From Chalara sp. BL73 (Eukaryota; Ascomycota; Leotiomycetes; Helotiales), in contig CAKJVC010000201.1 of the NCBI GenBank assembly GCA_918026815.1, positions 186,001-250,000 on the forward strand: DNA of 64,000 nucleotides. Reading direction: 5' to 3'. The notes beneath the pieces are model-generated. The model saw only the letters and a list, made by a program, of their open reading frames with translations. It searched no databases and was not told the DNA's origin. Each line of letters begins with the position of its first letter. Position 1 is the first letter of the stretch. Of the stretch, positions 22,454 through 33,206 are shown piece by piece. The position numbers and the translations under genes were made by a program.

Positions 22454-23413
22454 TCAAGTCGTGGTTTCTGCTGCTACGGGACGGATTAGAAGCTTCATGA
22501 TCTTTATATTGGGCCGCGGGTCGATCCTGAAGGTACTACCACCCCTCTTTCCATTCTCCTTCCTCTCACAATCTTCCCTCTCAAGCCCCTCCCTCTCTGC
22601 ATTCTCCAACCCGTCAAATATCCTCTCAAACTTGAGCCGTCTCTCCTCCAACCTTTGTCTTGTTTCCCCATCCATAATTTCCCCCTCAACCACCACATTC
22701 ACAAACTCCAACTCTCTCCTAGCGGTATTACCGCCAATGTAACCATGCTTCAGAGCATCCTCTCCCTTTCCATCATACAGTAAAACCTCCTCTAGCCCCG
22801 GGAACGGCCACTCCCCTCCCTTAATCGTATCGCAGCTTAGAAGGTCATCCAAAAAATTACCAGTAACATCGACCGCGAGGCTGCGGATCCTGCCACCAAG
22901 CCTCGTACACAAGTCCTCAATAGCGATAATGTTCCAATATCCTCTCACCATAACAACGTCCCACTCATAGTTAATCCAAAGCCCCCGGTTCTCCACCGTT
23001 ACCCACCGATTACTCGGATGCACCAAGCACGGCATCCGGACCTCAAAATCATAGCCGTAGTGAGTCAAGGCTTGATCCTTGGCCTCGCGTGAAACCTGGA
23101 GGAGCGTTGGGACACACGGGACGGAGTGCGAGAGCGAGGAGAAGTAGGACTGCGTGTAGAAGATCGTGCTCTCGATCTCGACTTTTTGGAAGGTGGTGTG
23201 CAGGTCTAGTACTCGGGGGGTGTGACAGGCGAAAGACCAGATCTTGAGGCGGAGTTCTGCGGGCAGGTCGGGAAATTTATGGAAGGCGATGGGGGGCGTT
23301 GATGGTGTTGAGATAGCTGATGGCAAAGCTGCTGTAGGCTGTTCTGCAGTAGACTTTCCTGCATTGGTGGTAATAGAATCTTCAGGCCAAACCATAGCAA
23401 ATAGATTAGACAT
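22454..23413 (-). CDS. 2EXR domain protein (319 aa)
   Basis: A single exon starts at ATG 23413. After a 40-residue Ser/Thr/Pro-rich leader comes FHKFPDLPAELRLKIWSFAC, the hallmark start of the 2EXR domain, a short F-box-like module found in large numbers in Pezizomycotina. The domain continues with LLQVSREAKDQAL and the later W-rich strand region (RGLWINYEWDVV). The C-terminal 80 residues are charged and rich in Glu/Arg. Members of this family are mostly uncharacterised; an adaptor role in protein-protein contacts is inferred from the F-box likeness. The divergent neighbour on the right is the class II aldolase gene. Confidence 0.85.
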   Translation of the reverse strand: MSNLFAMVWPEDSITTNAGKSTAEQPTAALPSAISTPSTPPIAFHKFPDLPAELRLKIWSFACHTPRVLDLHTTFQKVEIESTIFYTQSYFSSLSHSVPCVPTLLQVSREAKDQALTHYGYDFEVRMPCLVHPSNRWVTVENRGLWINYEWDVVMVRGYWNIIAIEDLCTRLGGRIRSLAVDVTGNFLDDLLSCDTIKGGEWPFPGLEEVLLYDGKGEDALKHGYIGGNTARRELEFVNVVVEGEIMDGETRQRLEERRLKFERIFDGLENAEREGLEREDCERKENGKRGGSTFRIDPRPNIKIMKLLIRPVAAETTT

Positions 23414-24477
23414 TTCTTGCTTGGTGATCTAAGAGTTATTTGGGACGGGCACTGGTTTGCCGAAGGCTTTAGGTACGCGCGAGGGTATTATATACTGTAA
23501 CTATCAGTCACATAATCGCCCAACATTTTGGGTCACTTCCGTACCTTAATGTATCAAGTATCCAAAATCAAGATTAATGAATCTTATGCCAAGAAGCCAA
23601 GAAGGGAATATTAATTTCGAGAGGGAAGACTGGGGTAGCAAGCATGCAAGCGTAACAATTGTGGGTAGTAGAGGGTACGACGGGATTCGAATTATTATAA
23701 GAGTAATCATATATAGAATGTATACGACGATGTATGAATACAGAAGGAAGATGCATTTGCCAAGGGAAGAACGATGTGAGAATTACGCGAGCACGGGAAC
23801 TATCTCTAGTGACAAAATGTAATTCAAGATATTGGGCCTATCGCCCAGAATCTTCTTGGTGGCTGCCATATGTTAACGCCTGCTTGAAAGCAAATTGCGT
23901 TCGATGCGATATAAACTTTACGGAGCCATCTCCTGCAGCCGTAGTCTCCCAGCAGAGAGGAAAATTGATACGCCAAGCTCGATCATCTTCCCAGCGTCTC
24001 CACAAACTTTATTTGGACGTCAACCTCGGTTGCCCAACCGCGGTGGCTCAAAAATGTCAGATAATGCGGGGAATATGGATTTCTGTATTTACCTAGGTAC
24101 TTTGAACAGTGTATTCCGACACATCATTCGAGCATCGTACTACCGGAGACTCTTATCCCCTCGTATGAGCGATTCCCACCAAGGGCTCCTGACCAATCAA
24201 GACACTGCTTGATAAGCCATACCCCTCTACCCCACTATCCAAAATCCGTTGATGGTGGGGGAGCGTACGTTAATACATTGTTGTAGCACATCGTTGCCCA
24301 TCCTTGCCCATCCTGTCCATCCATACGCGGCTGTCGGCCATTGGTAGACCATACCTCCGAGTTGTTTCTTGCGTTCTTCTCTATTTATCCATCTTATTTT
24401 CATACTCCTCTTCTTCCAATATCTAAAGTAAGAAATATCGTCCCAAGCAAAGCAAGTCTTTGTAACAATCTGCAATT
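23414..24477. other. Divergent promoter region, 2EXR / class II aldolase
   Basis: About 1 kb without a supported gene. Frames near 23577-24212 overlap each other in different phases and show no domain. The last 110 bp before the aldolase start are pyrimidine-rich (CTTCTTCC type), a common fungal core-promoter or transcription-start feature. Confidence 0.45.
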
Positions 24478-25556
24478 ATGGCTCCACCCTCCGCAACAGA
24501 AACGGAAACCCCGCTCTCTCTCCCCTTCAGCTCCACCGACAAAGCCGGAGCTGCATCACTCGAGCCCGGCCTCCCAGTCCTCCCATCAGACCCCCAGGCG
24601 GCCAGCTTCCCAAAACCACCTACCTTTACGGATAAGTACAAAGAGCGCGAGTATCAGAAAGGGAGATTGGCACTAGCATTTAGAATATTTGCGAAGTTGG
24701 GGTATGATGAAGGCGTTGCTGGACATATTACGCTGAGGGTATGTACTAGTCCGAGGTGGATGGCAGAAAGAAAGACGGAAAGGAAAACCGAACAAGGCTG
24801 AACGAGAGATAGGATCCAGTTGACCCAACCTCGTTTTGGGTCAATCCTTTCGGTGTCGCGTGGCCATACCTGAAGGCTTCGGATCTGATCCTCGTGAACG
24901 CAGAAGGGAAGGTCGTGGATGGAGGACCAGTAAGGACGCTGAATGTCGCCGCATATATGAGTCGGGCTTTAATCACCGGTCCATGAACACCCCTAACTGA
25001 CACCTCTTCTAGTCCATCACGCGGTCCACACAGCCAGGCCAGAAGTAAACTGTGTAGCACACTCGCACTCTAGTAATCCCTTCGCCCTTCCTCTCCCATC
25101 CATCCCACTAACGCAGAAACCACAGTCTACGGTCGCGCATACTGTACGCTGGGCATCCCGCTTCAGACAACAACGCAGGACAGCTGCGCCTTCCACAACG
25201 ACCTCGCGCTTTACAAATCCTTCAACGGCATCGTCTTGTCGTCTGACGAAGGTCGCGAGATCGCCTCGGCGCTCGGCCCCAAGAAGGCCGCCCTCCTCCA
25301 GAACCACGGTCTCTTGACCTGCGCGAAGACCATCGAGGCCTGCGTGTTCTGGTACACCAGCCTAGATAAGAGCTGCAGGGTGGCGTTGCTGGCCGCGGCT
25401 GCCGCCGGTGGGCTGGGCATAAAGGTTAAGGAGATTGGCGAGGAGGAAGCGGTCTATACGGCGAAGACCGTGGGAACGGAGATTGCGGGGTGGTTTAGCG
25501 CCTTGCCAGCTTTTGAAGTTATGGAGAGGGAGAGTGGGGACGATTATCTGAAGTAG
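24478..25556 (+). CDS. Class II aldolase/adducin domain protein (299 aa)
   Basis: Four exons join to a single frame: 24478-24738, 24813-24960, 25013-25072 and 25126-25556. The class II aldolase/adducin fold fills residues about 55-285. Visible features are the entry helix (KGRLALAFRIFAKLGYDEGV), GHITLR, the DPVDPTSFWVNPFG loop, VNAEGKVVDGG, the metal-binding His region (HHAVHTARPE followed by VAHSHSIYGRA), and LQNHGLLT, a further conserved His. Bacterial relatives are fuculose- and ribulose-phosphate aldolases; the fungal substrate is unknown. Intron 2 uses a weak donor (GTCGGG), chosen because it restores AAYM-IHHAVH; a GTCCAT donor 21 nt downstream is the alternative. GC content rises in the last exon. 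Family assignment is firm, substrate is not. Confidence 0.85.
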
Positions 25557-25782
25557 AATAAGTCAGGAGCGTTGAAAGGAGATTACGATCTAAGGTCGGG
25601 GTCCAGATATGAACATTCAACTCGTTGCATAAGTTACTATGAAACGTATGTGAATTTTGGGGCAGCAACCAGCTTTGATCACTAAGTAGTACATGATATA
25701 TGGTTAGGATATATTGTGCAGTTCGAATTTGTATTTTCCAGGCGCAAGACGCCAAGAGTTATGCTTTTGTTATCCTACAATC

Positions 25783-28700
25783 CTATGAGATGGAACTATC
25801 TTCCTCTAATTTTGGTTCTGAAGTTGCCTCGGGATCTTCTACCTCCTCAGTTAAGGCCTTCTCGATATCATTGGACTCAGATGCAGTTCCAACATCTCCA
25901 TTCTTTTCTGGTTCATCAACTGACTCCGTCTTGACTCCAACAACTTCTGCCTCTGACTTCTCTTCCTCCAGTCGTTTATTCTTCCCAACCATATGATTAT
26001 TGAGTAGCGGACTGGTGTCGTTGAAGATCCGGAGCAACATAGCCGTTCGGTCCTCTTTCGCCAACATGAGATTGAGGGAGTGGAGACTGCGCCAGAGAGG
26101 CAGGACTATCCGTTCTTGGAACCCATCTTCAGCGTCGCTGGGCTCGATACGCAAGACGCAACATCCCATACCAATATTGTTTACTCTCTCCCCGATCTCG
26201 CCCAAGTTCTTCCATGATTCCTCGGCCAGCTTAGGAAACATCTCAATTAAGAGCTTGCGGAGAGTATCTTTTTTATAGAGCCGGACAACTCGTTCTTCAC
26301 CCACGTATCCTTCCAAGATAGGCATACCTTCAGATTGTATCCGCCATTTACAGACACCTTCACCTTGTACCTATATGGCGTTAGTCAGGGATACATCATC
26401 GAATAGGTGCAAGTTATAAATTAGATCTTACATCTTGCTTCATGAACATCTTTACTCCACCATGAACAAATTTTATTCCCTTTCCTTCATTCTCTGTAAG
26501 GATATCGCGGATTAGAGCTGAAGTGTAGTAGATAGTCTTGGCAGGCTCTCCTTGGGCATTTCTGACCATAAATCGATCACGTGGAAAGCGTCGCGACAGC
26601 TTATAGAAAGACACCACAACTTGTACCTCAGGATGATCTCCGCTGATATATTTGAAAGGCTCTTCAAACTGTTGACCACTTCGATTACGTTGCTGGAATT
26701 GTTTGGTAGGAAGTGCTGGTTCTGGTTGAGGTTGAGGTTCAAGTAGTGGTACTGGGGATTGCTTGAATTCCTCATTTTGAATCTCCGTTGCATCGTTCTC
26801 TTCGACTTCTGTCTTCAACTTCTTCGCGGAAGGTGATTTCTCGGAATCTTCGATAGCATCGGCACTGCGTTTTATGCCGTTCTTGTTCGCTTCAGGCTCA
26901 GACTGATCGAGCTTTGCTTCCAGTAACCCAATTAAAGAAGTGTCTGGATCGGGAGATTGAGATGTAGGGGAGGTATCTGTAACAGCTTTCTTAGGCTCAG
27001 ATTCTGGAAGTGCTCTGAATTCTGATTTCTTCTCAAGGACAGAGATAAAGAACCCCCCTGTGTCCTGTAAATGGGCGTAAACTCGGATGCAATTTTCGAA
27101 AGGAATTTTTGAACCTGGCGAGCCAGGCAAAGGTGCAAACATATTCTCGACCTGCAAGTATGTATTATTAGTACAGTTAATTCATATATACAACAATCAT
27201 TGGGCATCATTATACGCACCAACTTCTCCTTCGCAAAATCTGTATCATTTTTTGCGTTATCATCCTCCACTTCCTTGAAACTATTCCAAATTCGTCCCAT
27301 TTTGTCTATCACACTCCAGTTCTTTAACCCGGGCTTGCGTTTCAATAATGGCAACATGTGCTGAGTTGGCAACAGTGCCACCTTCTCTAAGCCTCCACAC
27401 CTTTCGATAGCCGATGCAATGACGGCTTCATTCTCCACAGGATTCATACTGCATGTAGAGTAGACGACGCGACCACCAGGTTTGAGCATTTGCAAGGATC
27501 GTACCAGGATGCGGACTTGAGTCACATGAAGACCAAGAGCACTACTTGGGGTCCAATCCTGCCACAAATTTACATTTTTCCTTGTGGTTCCATCACCAGA
27601 GCATGGAACATCTGCAAGGATTCGGTCGAACTTCAAATATCGATTTAACGATGGATTTTCGGGAGTTGGAGGTAGCTTAATGGATGGGTACATGGTTGCA
27701 TCGTGATTAGTGACGATCAGATTCGGCGACGACAATCTCTTCAATTGGTGAATCAACATGTGGGCCCTCTTGTAGTCTTTGTCGTTCGCGATTAGTAAAC
27801 CTACGAAGATGGTTAGCTAGAGACTAACATGGGCCAAAATATAGGGATCTTGGCCGTGTTTGTCATGCTGGATAATACATTAGGATCACATGTACGTACC
27901 TGTGGCCCTTCCATCATCAGAAACATCAGCCAGAGCTGCAGAATCCCATTTTGAGCTTTCGTCCACACCGGGGCTGATTTCGCGGCCATCTTCTGTGGCA
28001 TGATCACGAAGGGACTGGTGCACCCGGTATTCTTCCCCCCTATGTACCATTTCCAGTAGCTGTGCGGCTTTGCTCCCTGGGGAAGCACACAGGTCCAGCA
28101 CAGTCATACCCGGCTGCAAATCCATCACCAACGGCGGGATCATGCTCACTACCTCTTGTCTACTAATGTTCCCGACACTAGTTTCAGACACGAGATATTT
28201 TTGAAACGCGGAGAAGGGAGGAAATTTCCGAACGACGTTCTTTGGTGTAGTCATCCACCAGGCGAGATTGTCGGGATACCAAGGGACTGGCTGAGGTGGC
28301 TCAACTTTAGTGCCATCGTAATGAGAGATCTTTGAGATTTCTGGAATATATCGTTCAACTAACTGCTTCTGAACTGCGAGCGCATGGCTTTAAAGATTAG
28401 CAGTTAGACTATCAAAGGTTTATGCAAATTTACCCTTTTGATCCTGCAAAACGGAAGCTGTTCGGAAGCTCTCTTTTCAGCGCGCCCCAAAAGTCGTCTT
28501 TTTCTTCTTCTGGTAACCCCAACACTTGATTGTAGTATTTTTCGAGATTCTGGTTCGATTTCGGTGTCTTATCGAAGCTGACCCTATTGTCTTCTCCTCC
28601 ACGCCCTAATGTGTGGTCAGCGTTTGAACGATGACCGATGTCTTAGAGGACATCTGAAGTTCCATACCTGCCCCTCTTCCACCCCCACCACCTCTTCCGC

Positions 28701-28790
28701 GACCACGCCCACGTCCCTAGAAAAAATCGCGTTAGAGAGCTTTAATGATATCAATTGATCATAGCTTACTCGATTGCCACCACGACCCAT
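25783..28790 (-). CDS. NCL1: tRNA (cytosine-5-)-methyltransferase NCL1/TRM4 (NSUN2 orthologue)
   Basis: Seven exons: 28790-28770, 28716-28668, 28605-28434, 28387-27900, 27800-27220, 27151-26432, 26370-25783, giving 872 residues. It transfers methyl from SAM to C5 of cytosines in tRNA, in the nucleus. An RGG-rich N-terminus (MGRGGNRGRGRGRG) is split over the first three exons. The NOP2/Sun core follows: PVPWYPDNLAWWMTTPKNVV, the SAM-binding motif DLCASPGSKAAQL (about residues 175-187), DVPCSGDGT near 306 (releasing Cys) and STCSMNP near 358 (catalytic Cys). The C-terminal 400 residues match the family extension (MFAPLPGSPG, IRVYAHLQDTGGFF). All introns are 46-99 nt, and exon 5 ends with a GTGCGT donor. 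Length is normal for the family. It is divergent from the amidoligase gene. Confidence 0.95.
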
Positions 28791-29458
28791 GTTGAAAATA
28801 TGCTTAAGGGGGAGTGCGATATGCTGTGAAAATTATTTTTAAGGTCAAGCTTGAGCTTTCTTGAGATTGAATGTGGGGCATGGAAGAAAGTTTTCCCGCG
28901 CACACACGTGATCATGTCAGACGATGTCCGCTTGCACCAGTGATGGTCATAATTGAATGATCACTTCGATCAGCAATCCTCACCAAATCTCGCCTAAAGT
29001 GATATTCAATTATGACCACCACTGGTGTTGTCAGGAATCGGCCTACTTACATCCAGAGAAGTGGATTAAGCAATCTAATTTTGAGCGCAGTCCTTAATAT
29101 CGATGATCGTTTGTGATGTCGAAAGTCCTAAACCTAAAATTGAATGCCATGTCAGGTGTTCCATACCTCTCAAATTAGCTGGTGAGCGGAAACAGGATAA
29201 TATGAGTGTGCTATCAAAGAAATACAACTAGAATATAGATTCTTACAATGTATTCTTCAACAATCAGACGAGAGTCCTTTGATCAGCAACAAGGACCATG
29301 ATAATTTTCTTTCTTTTCTTTCCATCATTCTTTATCTAAAACTGTTATAAAGACCATAGAACAATGCCCGTTATCTTCTTAAAGATCTTCCCTCGCACCT
29401 AAGCCCATATATCCTGTTCATTAATTAAAACCCAAACAGCTGAACTAGCTATGTCCAC
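28791..29458. other. Divergent promoter, NCL1 / amidoligase
   Basis: A 668-bp spacer with no gene. It contains the inverted repeat at 28935-29027 and a CACGTGATCATG block near 28906. The right 250 bp are AT-rich with pyrimidine tracts (TTTCTTTTCTTTCC near 29310) preceding the amidoligase start. Confidence 0.5.
28935..29027. repeat. Near-perfect inverted repeat with ~31-bp arms
   Basis: The arms at 28935-28966 and 28997-29027 run from CACCAGTG...ATCACTT to AAGTGAT...CACTGGTG with one substitution and one single-base bulge, around a 30-nt loop. It lies in the divergent promoter between NCL1 and the amidoligase gene. It could be a tiny MITE-like insertion or a cruciform or hairpin regulatory element. 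Confidence 0.8.
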
Positions 29459-30634
29459 ATGTCCCACAACATGACGAATAATAGACGCAGAGTTTCTGCT
29501 CTCACATTCGGCGTAGAACTAGAATTCGCACTTGCCACACTACATATCACTGAGAAGCACTCACCTCCAGATGATCCTCATCCAAATGATCCCCGGTACG
29601 TATTTCTAGACAAGACTAATAATGAGTATCAGTCACCTCATGCCTCTCATTTGGTGCATGAAAAAGTTGCACAGGCACTAACAAATATGGGCATACCAGC
29701 ACTCAAAATCCAAAATGCTACAGCAACCAAGGAGCAGCGCCAAGTATCCTGGTTGGTTAAGAATGACATTAGTATCATGGCACCGGACCGAAAATACAAC
29801 TACGACTGGTATCCCATTGAGGTCGTCAGCCCCGCGTATTACTTCACAGAAGACAACATCAAGAAGGTAAAGCTAGCTGTCAATACATTGAGCTCATATT
29901 TTCGAATCAACGTCAACCGTTCTTGTGGGCTGCATATACATATCGGTAATGGCATAGACGGACTGAGCTATGGTGCGGTGAAGAAAATCTGCTGCATGCT
30001 GCTGACGTTTGATGATCAATTCTCTCAAATTCATCGTCCATACAGAGTCGCTGATGTCTTCAACGCTCCGCCAATCTCTGCAACTCCACTCTGGGAATTG
30101 GCTAAAGAGCAGTGTGCGCATATGGCTGGCGTAAAACAACAGTATTACAAGGATACTGCCTCCATTAGAAGATATGCACTAGATTTTCTACTCAAAATGG
30201 AGCGAGACCCAGAGGATGGAGACTTTCATAATCTTCTTCAAGCATTCAGCGCCAGACCCAGAGGCGCTTACAATCTTAATAACCTGGGCCGTCAGCGAAC
30301 GAAGAAGACTATTGAATTCCGTCTTCATGAATCGACATTGGATGCTGAAGCCGTAGAAAAATGGCTCCGAGTATGTAATGGGCTCGTAATGTATGCTCGC
30401 GATGCGTCGCTAGAAGAGGTAAGTCAGTTCTGCCTAGACAATGTCGATAAGGGGATTGGCAATGGGCCAGAAGAATGCTCATTAGCTAAGGTCCTCGTAC
30501 GATTAGGATTGAAATCTGAGGCAATCTACTACAACATGAGGCTTGACACACGACTGGATGGCGATGAAGATCTTCGAACACAAATATTAATTCATCCCGT
30601 CGACCTCAGTTTGCGGGCTCGTGGGTATTACTAA
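29459..30634 (+). CDS. Putative amidoligase-family protein (391 aa)
   Basis: A single exon; I chose ATG 29459, since the ATG 8 nt upstream is out of frame and soon stops. The protein shows the amidoligase (glutamine synthetase-like COOH-NH2 ligase) pattern: TFGVELEF at residues about 16-23, SCGLHIHIG near 154-162 and KTIEFRLHEST near 280-290. In the wider family these acidic, His and Arg residues lie in the metal- and ATP-binding site, and members are thought to form amide bonds using ATP. Fungal Amidoligase_2 proteins are widespread in Pezizomycotina but uncharacterised, so the substrate is unknown. It is divergent from NCL1 and followed at some distance by a HET gene on the same strand. Confidence 0.85.
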   Translation: MSHNMTNNRRRVSALTFGVELEFALATLHITEKHSPPDDPHPNDPRYVFLDKTNNEYQSPHASHLVHEKVAQALTNMGIPALKIQNATATKEQRQVSWLVKNDISIMAPDRKYNYDWYPIEVVSPAYYFTEDNIKKVKLAVNTLSSYFRINVNRSCGLHIHIGNGIDGLSYGAVKKICCMLLTFDDQFSQIHRPYRVADVFNAPPISATPLWELAKEQCAHMAGVKQQYYKDTASIRRYALDFLLKMERDPEDGDFHNLLQAFSARPRGAYNLNNLGRQRTKKTIEFRLHESTLDAEAVEKWLRVCNGLVMYARDASLEEVSQFCLDNVDKGIGNGPEECSLAKVLVRLGLKSEAIYYNMRLDTRLDGDEDLRTQILIHPVDLSLRARGYY

Positions 30635-31295
30635 GTTGATTTACCCAAACATCGACCTAACTCGAGCACAGTATTCAATAAATAAGACCCTGAAACTCAC
30701 ACTTAACGTCTATCCCTGCGTGCCGGAAAAAATAAGAGGTACTTCGACTTTAAGCATCTTAAAATCTATATACACCCCAATCCCTCCTATGATGTTTTAT
30801 AAGTTATGTTATATAGCCACTCCCGGACCCTAAACCCTTTTTACTAGAAATTCACGTTTACGTTGTTACTTTTATGCCTGATTTGTGATGAGACTCCTTT
30901 TATAGCGCAATAGAGTTCCTTTACTACAGTTCCACTACCAATCTTTTACTATCTCTAATATATATATAAAGGGGTGCTTATTTGAGCTCTAAGACTTTAC
31001 CACTATAGGATGTCGTCTTTAGCTTAGGACTACTGTGACGTGCAAGTCCGTTGAAACGACTAACCATATTTGGGCTAGATCAAAAACGATCCCGCACGTC
31101 CCACCTTAATTTAATTCGAAAGCCTTAGGCATTCTGGCGAACGGTGGCTGGAGATATTGGTGCTCGGTGCCCCACATCCAGCTTAGTAATGACTTCTATG
31201 CATGGCACCAGGGGGTGTCAAAGTTCGTGGTCCACTCCAAAATACGACCTCGAAATATTTCCGAAGTCCATTAAAACTTACCCGTAGTTAAACAT
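30635..31295. other. Intergenic spacer before the HET gene
   Basis: No gene is visible. The sequence is AT-rich, with a TATATATATAAAGG stretch near 30958. I see no terminal repeats or transposase remnants. Confidence 0.45.
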
Positions 31296-33206
31296 ATGTC
31301 CTTCGCACTAATCGACGACTTTCTCAACCTTCATGGAATCAAAGATGCAGTTGAAACTATCCCATTTGATTACAAGCCTCTCAATACTTCAGCTTCAGAG
31401 ATACGCCTCGTAAGACTCCATCCCGGCGAGTGGACTAGCAATGTGGAGGTGTCCTTATTCAACGTCTCGCTGGACACCAAACCATCCTACGAAGCGCTGT
31501 CATACACCTGGGGAAAACCGGACATTACACGACGCATCCTTGTCAATGGCAAAGAATTCCGAGTTACCGAGAATCTTGAAATCGGGCTTCGACACTTACG
31601 AGCGTTCGAGGTGACGGTTTTGTGGATCGATGCCATCTGCATTAACCAAAATGACTTAGAAGAGCGAGCTCAACAAGTTCGTCGAATGAAGACGATATAC
31701 GACCAGGCAACTCAGGTTGTAGCATGGTTGGGACCGGAAGGCGATGACAGTGCAATTGCGATGCAGAGAATGCGGAAATTTAAAAATCAGCACAAATGGC
31801 ACATACCAATATTGCACAACTTTATCTCATGGGATGATAGCGAGCTCATTGGAGATGTGAATCATGCTGAGAGTGTCAGAGCCTGGAAGGCTATTTCTCA
31901 GCTATTTAGACGACCATGGTTCAGTCGTGCGTGGGTAGTACAAGAAGCAAGTGGGCTTAAAAACCTCCGCATCATTTGTGGGAAAGATTCGACAGATTTT
32001 GTAGCTGCAAGTGTTACTTCCATGATCGTTCAAGATCTCATCATGCGACCTGGTAGTGAAAAAAAGGTTGGATACACCTTGTTAGAAGAAGTAAGAGCCT
32101 CAGTGAGTAACTTTCTGCTGGTTTCATCGTTCAAGGGAACTCGTTTACAGAAGAAGTCCGAGCTGGATCAGTTATTGTACCTCCTGCCAATGTTTAGACA
32201 ATTTGATACGACGGATCCGAGAGATAAAATATACACTTGCCTAAGTTTCGAAAGAGATGTTCCCGACTTAGTGCCAGACTACCGGCTGTCTGTAGGCGAG
32301 GTTTACAGCGGACTTGTCAAAACATACATTCAGAGCAAGAAAGATCTCGATATCCTAGGATATTGCAGATCAACGGACTTTCTGGTTGGTGGTCTTCCAT
32401 GCTGGGTACCCGATTGGCGGTCAAATAATAGACGTGAAGCATTTTCAAAATACGTTGGTGATAAGAGAGTTTACAAAGCTAGTGGAGATACTCAAGCAAA
32501 AGTAGGCAAGGACGATGATGAAAGTACTTTGACCCTGGAGGGGCTCTACATTGACACCATCGCTAGAATTGCTCCTTCCCACAAGACAGCGAAGACAGCT
32601 AAGGAGATGATTGCGCTTGACTGGAGCATCCTCGACCTTGAGGAAGCCTCTAGCCAGTCCGGACACAAATATCTTACTGGCGAATCATTGCTAGACGCAT
32701 ATTTAAAGACTATCGTGGCCGACTTCAGCGTTGGGTTTGACTATAGCAACCATCGGCATGAGGCTGATATGCACGAATTGGCAACTTCACAGAATGCCAC
32801 ATATCAAACAGTCGAAGGATTGGATAACGTAAAAAAGATGGCACATCGAGGATTTGCTATGAGTTGGAAGGTTGGTCCAAACGGGGGAGTGCAAGACGAG
32901 GAAGGCTATCGGGATTATGCTGAGGCATGGGATGGAAGGTGGGCCTTACACGCCGCAACTGATAGCAGGAGGTTCTTCCAATCTGCTAAGGGGTACATTG
33001 GGTTAGTGCCTGAAGAAGCAAGTGAAGGGGACCTAATTTGTATCCTCAATGGCGGGGCGGTACCGTATGCCTTATGGAATAACAATATTAATAAGGGGAC
33101 CTACCAGTTTCTTGGAGAGTGTTACGTACATGGGCTGATGGATGGGGAGGCGATGAAAGATGTTGAGGACGGAAAGGTAGTTAGCCAGATGTTTCCTTTG
33201 ATATGA
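31296..33206 (+). CDS. Heterokaryon incompatibility (HET) domain protein (636 aa)
   Basis: A single exon from ATG 31296. The HET domain covers roughly residues 60-220 with all three usual blocks: YEALSYTWG, LWIDAICINQND, and RPWFSRAWVVQEA. A linker with DTTDPRDKIYTCLS follows, typical of the extended HET family, then a C-terminal region ending in FLGECYVHGLMDGEAM, also common in these proteins. HET domains trigger programmed cell death when incompatible hyphae fuse; they are distantly TIR-like. The C-terminal half has no NACHT, ankyrin or WD repeats. Most HET genes in a genome are not proven incompatibility loci, so the specific role here is open. Confidence 0.93.
   Translation: MSFALIDDFLNLHGIKDAVETIPFDYKPLNTSASEIRLVRLHPGEWTSNVEVSLFNVSLDTKPSYEALSYTWGKPDITRRILVNGKEFRVTENLEIGLRHLRAFEVTVLWIDAICINQNDLEERAQQVRRMKTIYDQATQVVAWLGPEGDDSAIAMQRMRKFKNQHKWHIPILHNFISWDDSELIGDVNHAESVRAWKAISQLFRRPWFSRAWVVQEASGLKNLRIICGKDSTDFVAASVTSMIVQDLIMRPGSEKKVGYTLLEEVRASVSNFLLVSSFKGTRLQKKSELDQLLYLLPMFRQFDTTDPRDKIYTCLSFERDVPDLVPDYRLSVGEVYSGLVKTYIQSKKDLDILGYCRSTDFLVGGLPCWVPDWRSNNRREAFSKYVGDKRVYKASGDTQAKVGKDDDESTLTLEGLYIDTIARIAPSHKTAKTAKEMIALDWSILDLEEASSQSGHKYLTGESLLDAYLKTIVADFSVGFDYSNHRHEADMHELATSQNATYQTVEGLDNVKKMAHRGFAMSWKVGPNGGVQDEEGYRDYAEAWDGRWALHAATDSRRFFQSAKGYIGLVPEEASEGDLICILNGGAVPYALWNNNINKGTYQFLGECYVHGLMDGEAMKDVEDGKVVSQMFPLI

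Noticed and set aside
23670..23700. tRNA B-box-like GGGATTCGAAT
   Set aside because: No A-box, acceptor stem or anticodon arm at the expected distances.
23577..24212. Overlapping plus-strand frames upstream of the aldolase gene
   Set aside because: Three frames overlap in different phases with no domain; typical of promoter DNA.
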